Part shown: piece by piece, positions 34,477 to 45,200 of the stretch
How positions within the stretch are numbered: position 1 is the first letter of the stretch
How the letters are laid out: every line of letters starts with the position of its first letter
Source of the DNA: Archangium violaceum Cb vi76
GTDB taxonomy: Bacteria; Myxococcota; Myxococcia; Myxococcales; Myxococcaceae
Direction of reading: 5' to 3'
NCBI RefSeq assembly: GCF_000733295.1
Contig: NZ_JPMI01000213.1
Location: 1 to 64,000 of the forward strand
DNA: 64,000 bases
Position numbers and translations under genes: made by a program
Notes under the pieces: model-generated
The model's input: the letters and a program-made list of their open reading frames with translations, nothing else
The model's database searches: none
Told to the model about the DNA's origin: nothing

Positions 34477-34494
34477 ATATGATGATCATCATAT
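34477..34494. promoter_or_regulatory. 18-bp perfect palindrome upstream of the SDR gene
   Basis: ATATGATGATCATCATAT is a perfect 18-bp palindrome, strikingly AT-rich in this genome, ending 44 nt before the SDR ATG. It is the kind of site bound by small winged-HTH dimers (MarR, ArsR or PadR type), and it lies where a promoter -10/start would be. No regulator gene adjoins it. Confidence 0.65.
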
Positions 34495-34538
34495 GAGCGG
34501 ACCGTTTCCCAACCCCGGAACAACCCAGGAGCTGAACC

Positions 34539-35246
34539 ATGGAGATCAAGAATGCAGTCGCGCTGGTGACCGGCGCCAACCGTGGCCTTGGACTCGCCTT
34601 CGCGCAGGTGTTGCTCGAACGCGGCGCACGCAAGGTCTACGCGGCCGCCCGAGATCCATCGACCATCTCATTGCCTGGCGTCGTGCCGGTCCGGCTCGAC
34701 GTGACCCGGCCCGAACAGGTCGAGGCGATCGCGCGTGAGGCCCGGGACGTGACGCTGCTGATCAACAACGCGGGCATCCTGAAGCCGACGACGCTCCTCG
34801 CCCATGACGCCCAGGCCGCCGCGCGAGCCGAGCTCGAGACCAATTACCTGGGGCCGCTGGCGACGAGCAGCGCCTTCGCGCCGATCCTGGCCAGCCATGG
34901 CGGTGGCGCGATCGTCAACGTGCTGTCCGTGCTCAGCTGGCTGGCGTTCCCCGGCACGTCGACGTACAGCGCCTCGAAGGCCGCGGCCTGGGCGCTGACC
35001 AACGGACTGCGCAACGAGCTGCGTGGGCAGAAGACCCAGGTGCTGGGGCTGCACGTCGGCTACATGGACACCGACATGGCCCATGGCGTCAACGCGCCGA
35101 AATCCAGCCCCACCGAGGTGGTGCGCCTGACACTCGATGCGCTCGAAGCCGGTAGGGACGAGGTCCTCGCTGACGAGGTGAGCCGCAACGTCAAGCGGGG
35201 TCTGTCCGCCGAGCCGGGTGTCTATCTCGGCATTCCTGGCGCATGA
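34539..35246 (+). CDS. Short-chain dehydrogenase/reductase
   Basis: A 235-aa SDR. The cofactor motif is VTGANRGLGLAFA (TGxxxGxG), NNAG follows in LLINNAGIL, and the catalytic Ser-Tyr-Lys set is in NVLSVLSWLAFPGTSTYSASKAAA. It is a classical cytoplasmic NAD(P)-dependent oxidoreductase, substrate unknown. GGAG lies about 9 nt before the ATG. Its control by the palindrome upstream is an inference. Confidence 0.92.
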   Translation: MEIKNAVALVTGANRGLGLAFAQVLLERGARKVYAAARDPSTISLPGVVPVRLDVTRPEQVEAIAREARDVTLLINNAGILKPTTLLAHDAQAAARAELETNYLGPLATSSAFAPILASHGGGAIVNVLSVLSWLAFPGTSTYSASKAAAWALTNGLRNELRGQKTQVLGLHVGYMDTDMAHGVNAPKSSPTEVVRLTLDALEAGRDEVLADEVSRNVKRGLSAEPGVYLGIPGA

Positions 35247-35452
35247 GGCGCTCCCGGCCAAGAAGCTGACCGGGGAGCTCTACCTGCTGGCGACGAATGA
35301 GCTCACGGCGCACCAGATGGGCTACCCGGGACGCGGTGCCTGGACCGTGTTCGTGAGGAGGCCGGACGGTCGCCTGCGTCGACAGCGGGTTCGTCGTTCA
35401 ATCGGAATTTGTCGGCGTTGCATGGGTCCTTTTTTCCTAGAGTGCTCCGGCC

Positions 35453-36876
35453 ATGCAACTCACCCGAGACACCTTTCTCGCCCAGGCCGAAGCGACGCTC
35501 ACCAGGCTCGACGGTTCCGTCCTCGCAGCCATCTCCCATCACGACGAACCCGATGTCGCCACCCTCGCGAACGCCTTCGGAGCAGGCAGGGCGCGCTCCG
35601 TCACGGAGTTCATCCAGGCGCTGTGCCCTGGGCCCCTCACGCACATCGGTCTCGCGGCCGTGGTGTTGCGGGAGCTGCTCGAGGCCCGGGACGAAGTCCT
35701 GGACGGCACGGTCTCCGAGCCAACGGTCGTCACCGGCCATGCGCGTGTCTCCGGGTCGCTGAGCGTCACCGCACCGCTCGTCGTCCTCGGTGACCTGGAG
35801 GTGAAGGGCGTCATCCGCGACGCTGGGCCCGACTCGACGGTCGTTGTCGTCGGCCGGTGCACCGCCTGGGGCTTCAGACGTCGGGGAACTTCCTGGTCCT
35901 CGGAGACCTCGTCGTGCGTGACGCCATCCAGGGCGTCTACAACGACGAGAGCCTCGTCGTCGCCGGTGCGCTCGAGACGCGCTTCCTCGACGAGAATGAC
36001 CACGACATCGCCGTTCACGGAGAGGAGCGCGTGAAGCACCGGTTCGAGCTGGGACGCTCCGGAGAGGAAGCGGCGTCGCTGGCCTCCACCTTCCTCGTCC
36101 CCGGCCTCTACGACGTGGACCAGGGCGAGGTCCATCACGACGAACTCTTCGAGCGGATCTCCCGGAACGAGCCTGTCTTCACGGAAGCGCCCCAGCCGCG
36201 GCAGGTGAAGGAGCCGGACGCGCCCACGGACGAGGAGCTCCAGGGCATCGACGTGGCGGGCCTCGTCGCGCGTGCGCCGGTCCCGGTGAGCGCGCGCGCC
36301 ATCCTCTACGCGCAGCGGAAGACGGGCGAGGTGTGGCTGACGGGCTCGGGTCAGTTCCCGGTGGTCATCTTCGACGGTGAGAAGTTCCTGGGACTGGAGC
36401 CCTCGCCGGCCCTCGAGGCGACACGGGCCTCGGAGCGCGTCACCTTCTGGCGCAAGCGTGGCGATCTGTTCCTGGAGATCGAGCGCTTCGAGGCCATCGT
36501 GCAGGTGCACGCGGGCTACAACAACGGAAGCAAGACGACGCTTCGCTTCGCCTTCGACAGCACGGACGAGGCCGTGCGCGCGGTGCGGCGGCTGGAGGCG
36601 CGCTATACAGGGGACTTCCTCCGCGTCACGACCGGGATTCCTGGCCGGGGCCTCCTGGAGCGGGAGCTTTCCAAGTACGCCAACGGGAAGTCCGACTACA
36701 CGTCGGCCATCATCCAGGGGACGACGCTCGTGACGAGGGATGGCGTGAGCAAGACCTTCGACGATGAGGCCTCCGCGCTGATGGGGCTCGAGGACTGGCT
36801 TGCCCAGAAGCGGCAAGCCGGATTCGACCTGAAAATCCTCGAGTGGAAACCGTTCGGCCTCCTCGCGGCGCGGTAG
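35453..36876 (+). pseudogene. Two-part hypothetical gene interrupted by a frameshift
   Basis: The first frame (ATG 35453) reads MQLTRDTFLAQAEATLTRLD... and enters beta-helix-like repeats: SGSLSVTAPLVVLGDLEVKG and VIRDAGPDSTVVVVGR. Near 35865-35878 the continuation SGNFLVLGDLVVRDAIQGV shifts to the next frame and runs to 36876, ending ILEWKPFGLLAAR. Inserting one base there restores one frame of about 475 residues. Both halves have strong coding bias and the repeat pattern continues across the shift. This could be a recent mutation, programmed frameshifting or a sequencing error. The family, a 'VVLGDLxVxG' beta-helix followed by a globular domain, is unknown to me. Confidence 0.7.
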
Positions 36877-36961
36877 GCGGTCATCACCGCGATTCGATTG
36901 CGGCAGGAGTGAAGCATGGTGGACGCGGCACCTGGCTTGAGCTACCCCCCCGCGGATGTCC

Positions 36962-37102
36962 ATGCGTCCACGCCCCGGCTCTGGTGTGTTGCGGCTGGAG
37001 GTGGAGCTGGGTCCCGGGGACATGCTCCTGCTGCCCGTGGGCGGGTGGCATGGGTACTCCGCGGTGGAGCCTCCTCCTCCGCCGAGAGCGCGAGCGGGCT
37101 GA
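36962..37102 (+). pseudogene. Cupin/JmjC-like fragment
   Basis: A 46-codon frame contains LEVELGPGDMLLLPVGGWHG, which resembles the metal-binding strand of cupin_8/JmjC proteins (LxPGDxLxxPxxWxHxV), then falls into a Pro-rich end. The rest of the domain is missing, so it is a remnant or a chance match. Confidence 0.4.
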
Positions 37103-37225
37103 GCCGCCGCGTGGATGCACTGCGTCGCGCTCAACTCCAAGGACAGCTTCCAGCCCATCTACACATGCCTGCCTGGGGGGGGGACGGCTTGCGGAACCTC
37201 CGTCAGGCGAGCGCAAGATGGGGGC

Positions 37226-38863
37226 GTGCGCTTTCCCTCTCCCACCGCGCCAGTCCCCTCGGAACCGTCTGCCCTGGAGCAGCGCTGCCGCGAGCTGGAG
37301 CAGCGCTGCCAGGCGCTGGAGGCCAAGGCCCGGAGCCTCGACGCCCTCAGCCGCCTGGCGTCCTCTCTGTTGCACCTCCAGACGGACATTGATGACATCC
37401 TGTGGGACGTGGCCAATAGCACCGTGGCTCACCTCGGTCTGGAGGACTGCGTCATCTACCTGCTGGACGAGGAGCGCCAGCATTTGATCCAGCGTGCGGC
37501 CCACGGCCCCAAGAACCCGGGGGCGAGGGAGATCCTCGACCCCATCCGCATCCCGGTGGGGAAGGGCATCGTGGGGACGGTGGCGGTCACCGGCAGGCCC
37601 GAGCTCATCGCCGATACGCGGAATGATTCCCGCTACATCCGGGACGACCAGATGCGGCTGTCCGAGCTGGCCGTTCCGCTCTTCTTCCGCGAGGAGGTCA
37701 TCGGGGTGCTCGACTCGGAGCACTCCCGGGAGGGCTTCTTCACCGAGGAGCACCTCCACCTGCTGACCAGCATCGCGTCCATGACGGCTTCGCGCATCAG
37801 CCGCGCGCTCCTGGACGAGCAGCTCCAGGACGTGCGGCGGAGGACGGACTCCATCATCGAGTCGGCCCTGGACGCGATCATCACCGTGGACGGGAAGGGC
37901 CGCATCATTGGTTTCAACCGTGCCGCCCAGACCATCTTCCGGTGCGAGCCGCCGGCCGCGCTGCTCAAGCCCCTCTCCGTCTTCCTTCCCGGGTACGACG
38001 TCTCCCCTCCGCCCTCGGGGCTGCTCGAGCTGACGGGCATCCGCGCCGGGGGCTCGCGGTTCCCCGTGGAGGCCTCGGTCTCCCACGTTCCCGGCCGGCA
38101 CGAGGTGCTCACCACGCTCATCCTCCGCGACATCTCCGAACGGCTGCGCGCCCAGCGGCAGATCGAGGAGTTCAACCAGGGACTGGAAGCCCGTATCTCC
38201 GAGCGCACCCGGCAGCTGAGCCAGGCCAATGAGCAGTCGGAGAGGCTGCTGCTCAACGTGCTGCCCCCGCCCATCGCCGAGCGGCTCAAGCGTGGCGAGC
38301 AGACCATCGCCGAGCGCTTCGAGGACGTGACGGTGTTGTTCGCGGATTTAGTGGGCTTCTCCCGGTGGGCGGCTCCCATTGCTCCCGAGGAGGTGGTCGA
38401 GGTGCTCGGCCATGTCTTCACCGTCTTCGATGCCCTCACCGAGCGCCATGGGTTGGAGAAGATCAAGACGATCGGCGATGCCTACATGGTGGTGGCGGGA
38501 GTGCCCACGCCGCGTGAGGACCATCGCGAGGCGATGGCGAGGATGGCGCTGGACATGCTGGAGGCGGTGGCGCGATTGAAGGAGGCGGGGATGGTGCTGG
38601 ACGTGCGGGTGGGGATGCACAGTGGGCCGGTGGTGGCGGGCGTCATCGGCACCCGCAAGTTCGCCTATGACCTGTGGGGAGACACGGTGAACATGGCCAG
38701 CCGTCTGGAGTCGCATGGGCTTTCCGGCCGCATCCAGGTGACCGAGCCCACGCGTCTGGCCTTGCGCGAGCGCTTCGACTTCGAGCCACGGGGCGAAGTG
38801 GACATCAAGAGCATCGGGCCGGTGAGGACCTGGTGGCTGACGGGAGAACGGAGTTCACGATGA
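37226..38863 (+). CDS. GAF-PAS class III adenylate cyclase
   Basis: A 545-aa soluble signalling protein. GTG 37226 starts just after the G-rich DNA; an ORF extending to 37115 has no support. A coiled coil (LEQRCRELEQRCQALEAKA) precedes a GAF domain (about residues 55-190), a PAS domain (about 205-300, IIESALDAIITVDGKGRIIGFNRAAQTIF), a second coil, then the cyclase. Metal-binding Asp374 and Asp418 are in FADLVGF and IGDAYM; KTIGD provides the adenine-selective Lys, LWGDTVNMASRL gives Asp plus the transition-state Asn and Arg. It is probably an active adenylate cyclase controlled by GAF and PAS ligands. Confidence 0.9.
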   Translation: MRFPSPTAPVPSEPSALEQRCRELEQRCQALEAKARSLDALSRLASSLLHLQTDIDDILWDVANSTVAHLGLEDCVIYLLDEERQHLIQRAAHGPKNPGAREILDPIRIPVGKGIVGTVAVTGRPELIADTRNDSRYIRDDQMRLSELAVPLFFREEVIGVLDSEHSREGFFTEEHLHLLTSIASMTASRISRALLDEQLQDVRRRTDSIIESALDAIITVDGKGRIIGFNRAAQTIFRCEPPAALLKPLSVFLPGYDVSPPPSGLLELTGIRAGGSRFPVEASVSHVPGRHEVLTTLILRDISERLRAQRQIEEFNQGLEARISERTRQLSQANEQSERLLLNVLPPPIAERLKRGEQTIAERFEDVTVLFADLVGFSRWAAPIAPEEVVEVLGHVFTVFDALTERHGLEKIKTIGDAYMVVAGVPTPREDHREAMARMALDMLEAVARLKEAGMVLDVRVGMHSGPVVAGVIGTRKFAYDLWGDTVNMASRLESHGLSGRIQVTEPTRLALRERFDFEPRGEVDIKSIGPVRTWWLTGERSSR

Positions 38864-38950
38864 CCCTCACTGAGGGTGCTGCGCACCGCGACCCTTGAGG
38901 GGCCCCGGCGCGCGGTATTCGCTCCAGCACCTGCGTCAGCTCCAGAGGGC

Positions 38951-39001
38951 TGACGCGTCAATCCCGTGCTCTTGACGTGTCAGCCCGGTGCCAGACGCGT
39001 C
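38951..39001. promoter_or_regulatory. TGACGYGTCA palindrome array upstream of lodA-like gene
   Basis: TGACGCGTCA at 38951-38960, TGACGTGTCA at 38973-38982 and the shorter GACGCGTC at 38994-39001 are spaced 22 and 20 bp centre to centre. A half-site TGCGTCAG precedes them at 38932-38939. The central one ends 129 nt before the ATG of the lodA-like gene. Compare 29180-29210 and 46756-46786. Confidence 0.75.
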
Positions 39002-39111
39002 CGGCATGGAATGAAGCGCCGTGCAAGACCGCTTCCGTCCTCGGAGCCGGTCGTCTGGTGACCCGGCCACCAACTTGCAGAGCTCCCCGGTACTACCGGA
39101 GGAGCGTTGCA

Positions 39112-41076
39112 ATGGGCACGAGTTACAAGATCCACCCCGCGGTCGGGGTGGCCCGCGTCGGGGATAGCGAGGACTACTACCTGGGGCCCGAGGTGGCGAA
39201 GGGCCTGCCCCAGGAGCGGACGGGGGGGGACGTGACCCGCTTCCGGGACGCGGACGGCGCCATCCGCCGGCAGGCGGCCCGGTTCCAGATACACACGTTC
39301 GATCCCAGCAACCCCACCGCACCGGGCAAGCGCGTCCAGCCGGGGCAGGACGGGGTGGTGGACATCGAGTGGACCGTCCATGTCGCGAACAAGAAGGCGG
39401 CCTGGTACGAGTTCCAGCAGCAGCAGGGCGCGGACGGCCGATACGACTCCAATCACCCCCTGCGCAACCCGCGCACGACGGACGAGGCTGGGCGCAAGGC
39501 GCTCATCATCGACCCGGGGCCCCGCACCGTGGCCTGCCGGGGCAGCAATCAGCACCCCCAGCGCGCGGAGTTCTCCAAGGACGACCCGCAGGGCCAGTCC
39601 TATCCCCGGACCTTCCCCAGGTCGGGCCTCATCCCCGGCAACAGCGACATCACCACGCTGGGCAGTGCCATCGCGGATGACCAGGGCTACCTGTACACGC
39701 TGGGAGGCTATGGCCGCTCCGGTACGACGGCGGTGTGGAACCTGTCCACGGGGTTGATTGACAACATCCTGAGCGACGACCCGACCCTCACCGACTCGCA
39801 GCGCAAGCGCCTCGTCGAGCTCAGGCAGGTCGCCGACCAGTGCTACGACACCCAGGACGCGCTCCTCGCCGCCATGACGATGGAGCTGGAGAAGGACAAG
39901 AACAACAGCCAGGCCGACATCCAGGAGACGGTCTCCTTCATGAAGGAGAAGGCCTACATGCAACCGCGCCTGGACACGTACGCGAACAACAACTTCTGGT
40001 GGGACGACGTGTCGGATGGGCCCGTCACCGCGACGATCATCCTGGAGAACCAGGTGCGGGTGGAGGTGCAGTTCCCCGCGTGGATGATGGTGGCGCCGCC
40101 AGCCTACGCGCCCCAGCTCCTCAACATGATCACCCTGTACGACACCCTGCGAGACACCTTCGTCACCCAGTGTGATCTGGAGCCCGAGCTCTGCAAGGGC
40201 GGCACGTTCAACGACGGCTACAAGCCGAACTTCCAGGCGGACATCCTGCCCATCCTCCAGCGCCCGTCCGACTACCAATGGGTGGCGCGCATCAACGATC
40301 AGGGCATCGACGCGCACGCGGAGCTTCCCCGGTCAGGCTCGCACAACTTCATGAAGTTCGTGCGCGACCCGCAGTCCGTCAATGACTACCCGGGCCGCAT
40401 GCCGAAGATGGCGGGGGACAACCCCCTCACGCCGGACGTCCCGCGGAACTTCCTCACCCTCACGCGGACGCAGTACTTCTTCCTGAGCCAGTTCAGCCAG
40501 GGCCACTACGTCGACACGCCCCCCACGTCCACGGCGACGCCGGGCCAGCTGTTGGACCGGGGCGTGCTGGAGAACTGCGTGGGCGGGCCCTTCTGCCCGG
40601 GCATCGAGATGACGTGGATCTGCCGCGATCCACACTTCTTCATGGAGCCGTTCCGCTTCAAGCACCGCCAGGTGAGGGGCCCCGGTCTGCAATGGAACAC
40701 CAACCCGCATGACGGACAAGGGCTGGAGCCGGGGGACGCCACCAAGTACATGGCCTTGCCCTGGCAGGCGGACTTCAACGAGTGCTCCAACCAGGTCGTG
40801 CAGAACACGTCCCTGTGGTGGTGGCCCTCGCAGCGGCCCTACGAGGTGAATTACGTCGACCGCAACGGAGAGTGGCAGCAGGGATACTGGACGCGCCCCT
40901 CCGACATCAACTTCGACAAAGACGAGGAGATGGTCGCCAAATGGAAGGGCCTGGGCTTCATCCTCCGCCGGCAGGACGCGCCTCCCTCCGAGCAGGGCCC
41001 GTCCAATCAGGGGGGTGATCCGCCGCCCGTGTACATCGAAGTGGAGCGCAGGCTGCCGGATGGTGACATGCCGTGA
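39112..41076 (+). CDS. LodA-like cysteine tryptophylquinone amino acid oxidase
   Basis: A 654-aa protein (GGAGGAG SD before ATG 39112). The family start YKIHPAVGVARVGDSEDYYLGPE, the SDITTLGSAIADDQGYLYTLGGYG segment, the NNFWWDDVSDGPV segment and the C-terminal ALPWQADFNEC are typical of LodA/GoxA. CTQ would form between Trp551 (PWQADF) and a Cys in LENCVGGPFCPGIE, most likely Cys489 (62 residues away), though Cys495 is near and I cannot decide. LodA oxidises lysine at the epsilon amine and GoxA oxidises glycine; the substrate is unknown here. No classical signal peptide is visible, which is also true of LodA, which is secreted by an unknown route. It overlaps the lodB-like gene. Confidence 0.9.
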   Translation: MGTSYKIHPAVGVARVGDSEDYYLGPEVAKGLPQERTGGDVTRFRDADGAIRRQAARFQIHTFDPSNPTAPGKRVQPGQDGVVDIEWTVHVANKKAAWYEFQQQQGADGRYDSNHPLRNPRTTDEAGRKALIIDPGPRTVACRGSNQHPQRAEFSKDDPQGQSYPRTFPRSGLIPGNSDITTLGSAIADDQGYLYTLGGYGRSGTTAVWNLSTGLIDNILSDDPTLTDSQRKRLVELRQVADQCYDTQDALLAAMTMELEKDKNNSQADIQETVSFMKEKAYMQPRLDTYANNNFWWDDVSDGPVTATIILENQVRVEVQFPAWMMVAPPAYAPQLLNMITLYDTLRDTFVTQCDLEPELCKGGTFNDGYKPNFQADILPILQRPSDYQWVARINDQGIDAHAELPRSGSHNFMKFVRDPQSVNDYPGRMPKMAGDNPLTPDVPRNFLTLTRTQYFFLSQFSQGHYVDTPPTSTATPGQLLDRGVLENCVGGPFCPGIEMTWICRDPHFFMEPFRFKHRQVRGPGLQWNTNPHDGQGLEPGDATKYMALPWQADFNECSNQVVQNTSLWWWPSQRPYEVNYVDRNGEWQQGYWTRPSDINFDKDEEMVAKWKGLGFILRRQDAPPSEQGPSNQGGDPPPVYIEVERRLPDGDMP

Positions 41077-42203
41077 GTGCCGCCCTCTGCGACGTCGCCG
41101 TCCTCGGAGGCGGGCCCGCTGGCGCGGGAGTGGCGCTCGCCCTGCGCGCCCAGACGCATCTGTCCGTCACGCTGGTGGAGCGCACGGTCCATGATGCGCC
41201 GCGTATTGGCGAGACGCTGCCGCCGGACGCACGGCTGCCCCTGGTGAGGCTGGGGGTGTGGGACGGCTTCATGCGCGATGGGCACCTGCCCTCGCGCGGC
41301 ACGGCGTCCTGCTGGGGCTCCTCCCTGGTGGGGTATCACGACACGCTGATGTCACCCTGGGGCTCGGCCTGGCATCTGGACCGGGCCCGCTTCGACGCGA
41401 GCCTGTGCGCCCAGGTCGCGGAGCGGGGCGGCACCGTCCGCACCGCCACCACGCTGACCGCTTGCGAGGAATTGGGCGCGGAGGGGTACCGGCTGCACCT
41501 GACACACCCCACGGAGGGCACCTCCACGCTGGGGGCGCGTTTCGTGGTGGACGCGACCGGTTGGAAGGCGGCCTTCGCCATGGCCCAGGGCGCGCGGCGG
41601 TGGGTGGTGGACCGCTGCTTCGCCCTGTACGGAGACTTCCGCCTGCGGGCGGGCATGGCCTTCAGCACGCAGGCGCTGGTGGAAGCATGCCCGGAGGGCT
41701 GGTGGTACTCCGCGCTGCTGCCCGGCGGCCGCGTCGTGGTCGCGCTGGTGGGGGACGGGGACTCTCTGCGGGGCGTGCACCCGCGTGCCCCGGAGGAGTG
41801 GTTGTCATTGCTGGCGCGCACCCGCGCCACCCGCGAGCGGCTGGAGGCGTGTGACTTCACCGGAGAGCCGCTGCGGGCAGTGCCGGCGCCCGTGAGCCTG
41901 CTGGATCGGCCTCACGGGGAGCGCTGGCTGGCGGTGGGCGATGCGGCGTGCACGTATGATCCGCTGTCGTCCCAGGGGATCTCCAAGGCGCTCGGCTCCG
42001 CGCTGCTGGCGGCCGAGGCACTTCAGCGGCAACTGCGGGGCCGCCCGAACGCGCTCGACGCCTACGCGGCCCAGGTACACCAGGGCTTCGCCGGGCACCT
42101 GCGGACACGGGACCACTACTACCGCCAGGAGCGGCGGTGGCCCGACGCCCCCTTCTGGCGCAACCGGCGTGAGGCCCTGGCCTCGAGCGCCCTGGCCGCG
42201 TGA
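41073..42203 (+). CDS. LodB-like FAD-dependent oxidoreductase
   Basis: A 376-aa flavoprotein related to tryptophan-halogenase-like enzymes. Motifs: DVAVLGGGPAGAGVALAL (FAD), GETLPPDARLPL (the GET segment that follows in LodB), WGSAWHLDRARFDASL and GERWLAVGDAACTYDPLSSQGISKAL (second FAD motif). LodB is needed to make the CTQ cofactor in LodA, presumably by hydroxylating the Trp. GTG 41073 overlaps the lodA-like stop (GTGA). Confidence 0.9.
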   Translation: MSAALCDVAVLGGGPAGAGVALALRAQTHLSVTLVERTVHDAPRIGETLPPDARLPLVRLGVWDGFMRDGHLPSRGTASCWGSSLVGYHDTLMSPWGSAWHLDRARFDASLCAQVAERGGTVRTATTLTACEELGAEGYRLHLTHPTEGTSTLGARFVVDATGWKAAFAMAQGARRWVVDRCFALYGDFRLRAGMAFSTQALVEACPEGWWYSALLPGGRVVVALVGDGDSLRGVHPRAPEEWLSLLARTRATRERLEACDFTGEPLRAVPAPVSLLDRPHGERWLAVGDAACTYDPLSSQGISKALGSALLAAEALQRQLRGRPNALDAYAAQVHQGFAGHLRTRDHYYRQERRWPDAPFWRNRREALASSALAA

Positions 42204-42236
42204 CGGCCGCCTCTTCACCTCAACTGGAATGGATCC

Positions 42237-45200
42237 ATGAAGACAAGTCAGCAACGATATCTCCTGCTCGCGCTGGGAGGCGTGAGCGCCCTGACGGTGG
42301 CGGTGGCCCTGGTGGGGCAGGGGAGGAAGGACTCTCCGGCATCGGGCTCCAGCCCGCCGCCCGTCGTCAGCCAGGCCGTGGGCTCGTCGCTCGCGGTCAA
42401 GGTCACCTCGGCTCCCACGCCGGGGACCGTACCGCCGCCCTATCCCGTCTTTCCCCATGGCAACAAGCTGACCCAACCGCTGGCGGAGAACGACCCCCAG
42501 GCCCAGAAGTTCCTCGACTTCTATGCCAGACAGGGCGGCGTCGGCTTCCCATCCCTGACCCGGGGATCGCTCACCGCGCTGCCCGACCGGACCCTGGACA
42601 TCGCGCACAACGGATTGAACCTGGGCAGCCAGCGGTTCAACTCGTCGCTGGTGTGCCAGTCCTGTCATGACGCGGACTGGCTGGCCAACAGCGACATCAC
42701 GCCGCCTGACGACGCCCCGTCCACCTACAAGGCCCTGCCCACCATGGCCTTCTGGCAGATGCCCACCGTGGATAAGTTCTGGGACGACAACACGCCGCCA
42801 TCCTTCCTGGATCCCCAAGCGGCCCTGCCGCTCGCGGCGAACTGGTCTCCCTTCGGCGACTGGAGCGCGTCCGTGAAGGCCCTGGCGGGTCGCGATCCCA
42901 TCTTCCTCGCGCAGGTGGAGACCACGCGGAGCCTGTCGCCCCACCAGCCCGACTCGGTGGACAACCTCTGTCTGCGCTGCCACTCCCCCCTGGCCCAGCG
43001 CCAGGCGGCGAGCTCGCACCGGCCCTTCACTCACGACCTGTTGTACGCGACGCCAGAGAATTCCAAGGAGGACCCGCAGAAGGCGGTGCTGGGCGCGCTG
43101 GGGCGCGACGGCATCTCATGCAGCGCGTGTCACTCCGTGGCGCCCGACGGCGGGCAGCCCTGGAACGGCACCGATTACGCGGCCTTCTACGGCACCACGA
43201 GCGGCACCCTCTTTGGCGACAATCTGACGGCCCGCCTCAAGACGCGGGCGGATACCGTCCAGCCACCGCCGTTCCCCTTCACGTCGTCCATGAACCTGCA
43301 CCCGGGCACCATCGTGGGCCCGGACAAGCACCTCAACACGCAGCCCATGGCCGCCGCGGGCCTCAGCCTGGAGACGGCCGCCACCGTGGGCGGGCACAGC
43401 TACCTGCGCGACTCCCTGGTGTGCGGCTCGTGCCATGTCGTCATCCTGCCCAGGGTGCCCACCAATTACCGGGCCTCGATGCCCATCGCGGAGGCGGAAG
43501 CCCACGGCGCCTACGAGCGCCCCGCGAGCTGCCCGCCCGGCCAGACGACCTTCAGCGGCTCCGCCGACTTCCTGTCCGACCCCTGTGTGGAGCTGGCCTA
43601 TGAACAGACCACCTATTTCGAGTGGCTCAACAGCGGCTATGCCCCCTCCACGGCCACCTGCATGACGTGCCACATGCAGATCACCGCGCCGGATTCGCCC
43701 TATGACGGCAGCATGAAGGTGGCGCAGCAGAACGATGCCCTGGCGGCCTTCTACCGGGACAACACGTCCCTGCCACCCCGGCAGTACAACCGTCACACGC
43801 TGCTGGGCATCAACCTGTTCGTCCACGAGATGTTCCAGCAGTTCCCTGACGTGCTGGGCCTGGACTTCTACGCCCAGCAGGACTCGCGCGTGCCGCCGTA
43901 CCTCCAGAGCCCGGAGATCCGCGAGCGCACCCCCAACCTCGTCACCAACCCCGGCGCGGAGGACGGGCCGAGCGCGGATCTGAAGGCCGACGGATGGACG
44001 CCGGACCCGGGGCAGACGGTCACGGTGGCGTCGCGGGCACAGGGACTGTCCCAGCAGACCATCAAGCCCAGCCATGGCGCGGAGTTCTTCCAGCTCAGCG
44101 GCGGCGCGACGTTGACCGTCGACGTGTCCGCGTACCAGGGTCTCATCGACAAGGCGGCGGGCGCGGCGACCGTCCTGTGGGGCGCCACCACCTACTGCGA
44201 TGGTGTCGTGCCCTGCGGCACGCTGGCGTTGCAGCGGAAGTCCGCCCAGGGGACCTGGACGGCCACGAGCGGCTCCATCCCCATGAATGCGACCCAGCAG
44301 CGCTGGCTCGGTGTGCAGGTGGCGAGCCCCACCCCGATTCCCGCCGGGACGAGCGCGCTGCGCCTGGCCTTCCAGCCCGGCCGCGAGCTGAAGGTGGACG
44401 ACGTGTTCCTCGCGCTGAAGTTCCCGGATGGCTCGGTGGCGCCGCTGAAGGACGGGACTCGTGGCTACACCTTCGCGCAGAACCTGCTCAACGCCGAGCA
44501 GTCCATCCTGGACCTGGCGGTGAACACCGCGCAGGGCGTCTTCGATCCGACGCAGCCCGCGGTCCTGGTGTCCGTGGCCACGCCCACGGAGAGCGGCGGC
44601 ATGCTGAGCGTGCCCGTCACCGTCACCAGCAACGTGGGACACAAGTTCCCCAGCGGCGCGGGCTTCCGCCGGGCGTTCCTCCAGTTCGAGGTGCTGGACG
44701 CGTCCGGCAAGGTGCTCTGGGCCTCCGGTCAGCCCAACGCGCTGGGCGTCATCTGCAATGGTGTGTGCAAGCCGGATGACAGCGCGCTGCTGGCGAGCGA
44801 GTTCACCACCGACCCGTCCAAGCTCCAGCCGAACCATCAGGTCATCACCCAGCAGGACCAGGCGCAGATCTACGAGCTGCGCGCGGTGGATGACTACAAC
44901 CTCCTCACCAGCCTGGAGCTCCAGCAGTTCAGGGAGGTGAAGGACAACCGCCTGCTCCCCGAGGGGTGGGTCTCCCCGGCCCAGCGCAAGGCGGACGAGA
45001 TGCTGCTCGGCCTGAGCCTCAAGCAGCTCGCGAGCCTCACCGAGCCGCTCAGCACCGTACTGGGGGCCAACGACACGAGCGTGTCCGGTGACCCGGATTT
45101 CAACACCTCGCCCGCGAAGGGCACGGACCACATCACCTATCAGGTGAAGCTGTCCGAGGTGAGCGGGTGGAAGTCCATCCGGGTGCGGATGAACTACCAG

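Noticed and set aside
38863-38877. ACCCTCA-C-TGAGGGT palindrome at the cyclase stop
   Set aside because: The one-base centre cannot form a loop and the match overlaps the stop; no promoter is near.
39112-41076. Confident choice of the CTQ cysteine in the LodA-like protein
   Set aside because: Cys489 and Cys495 both lie in the right segment. The Asp expected four residues before the Cys by analogy with LodA could not be matched by eye.
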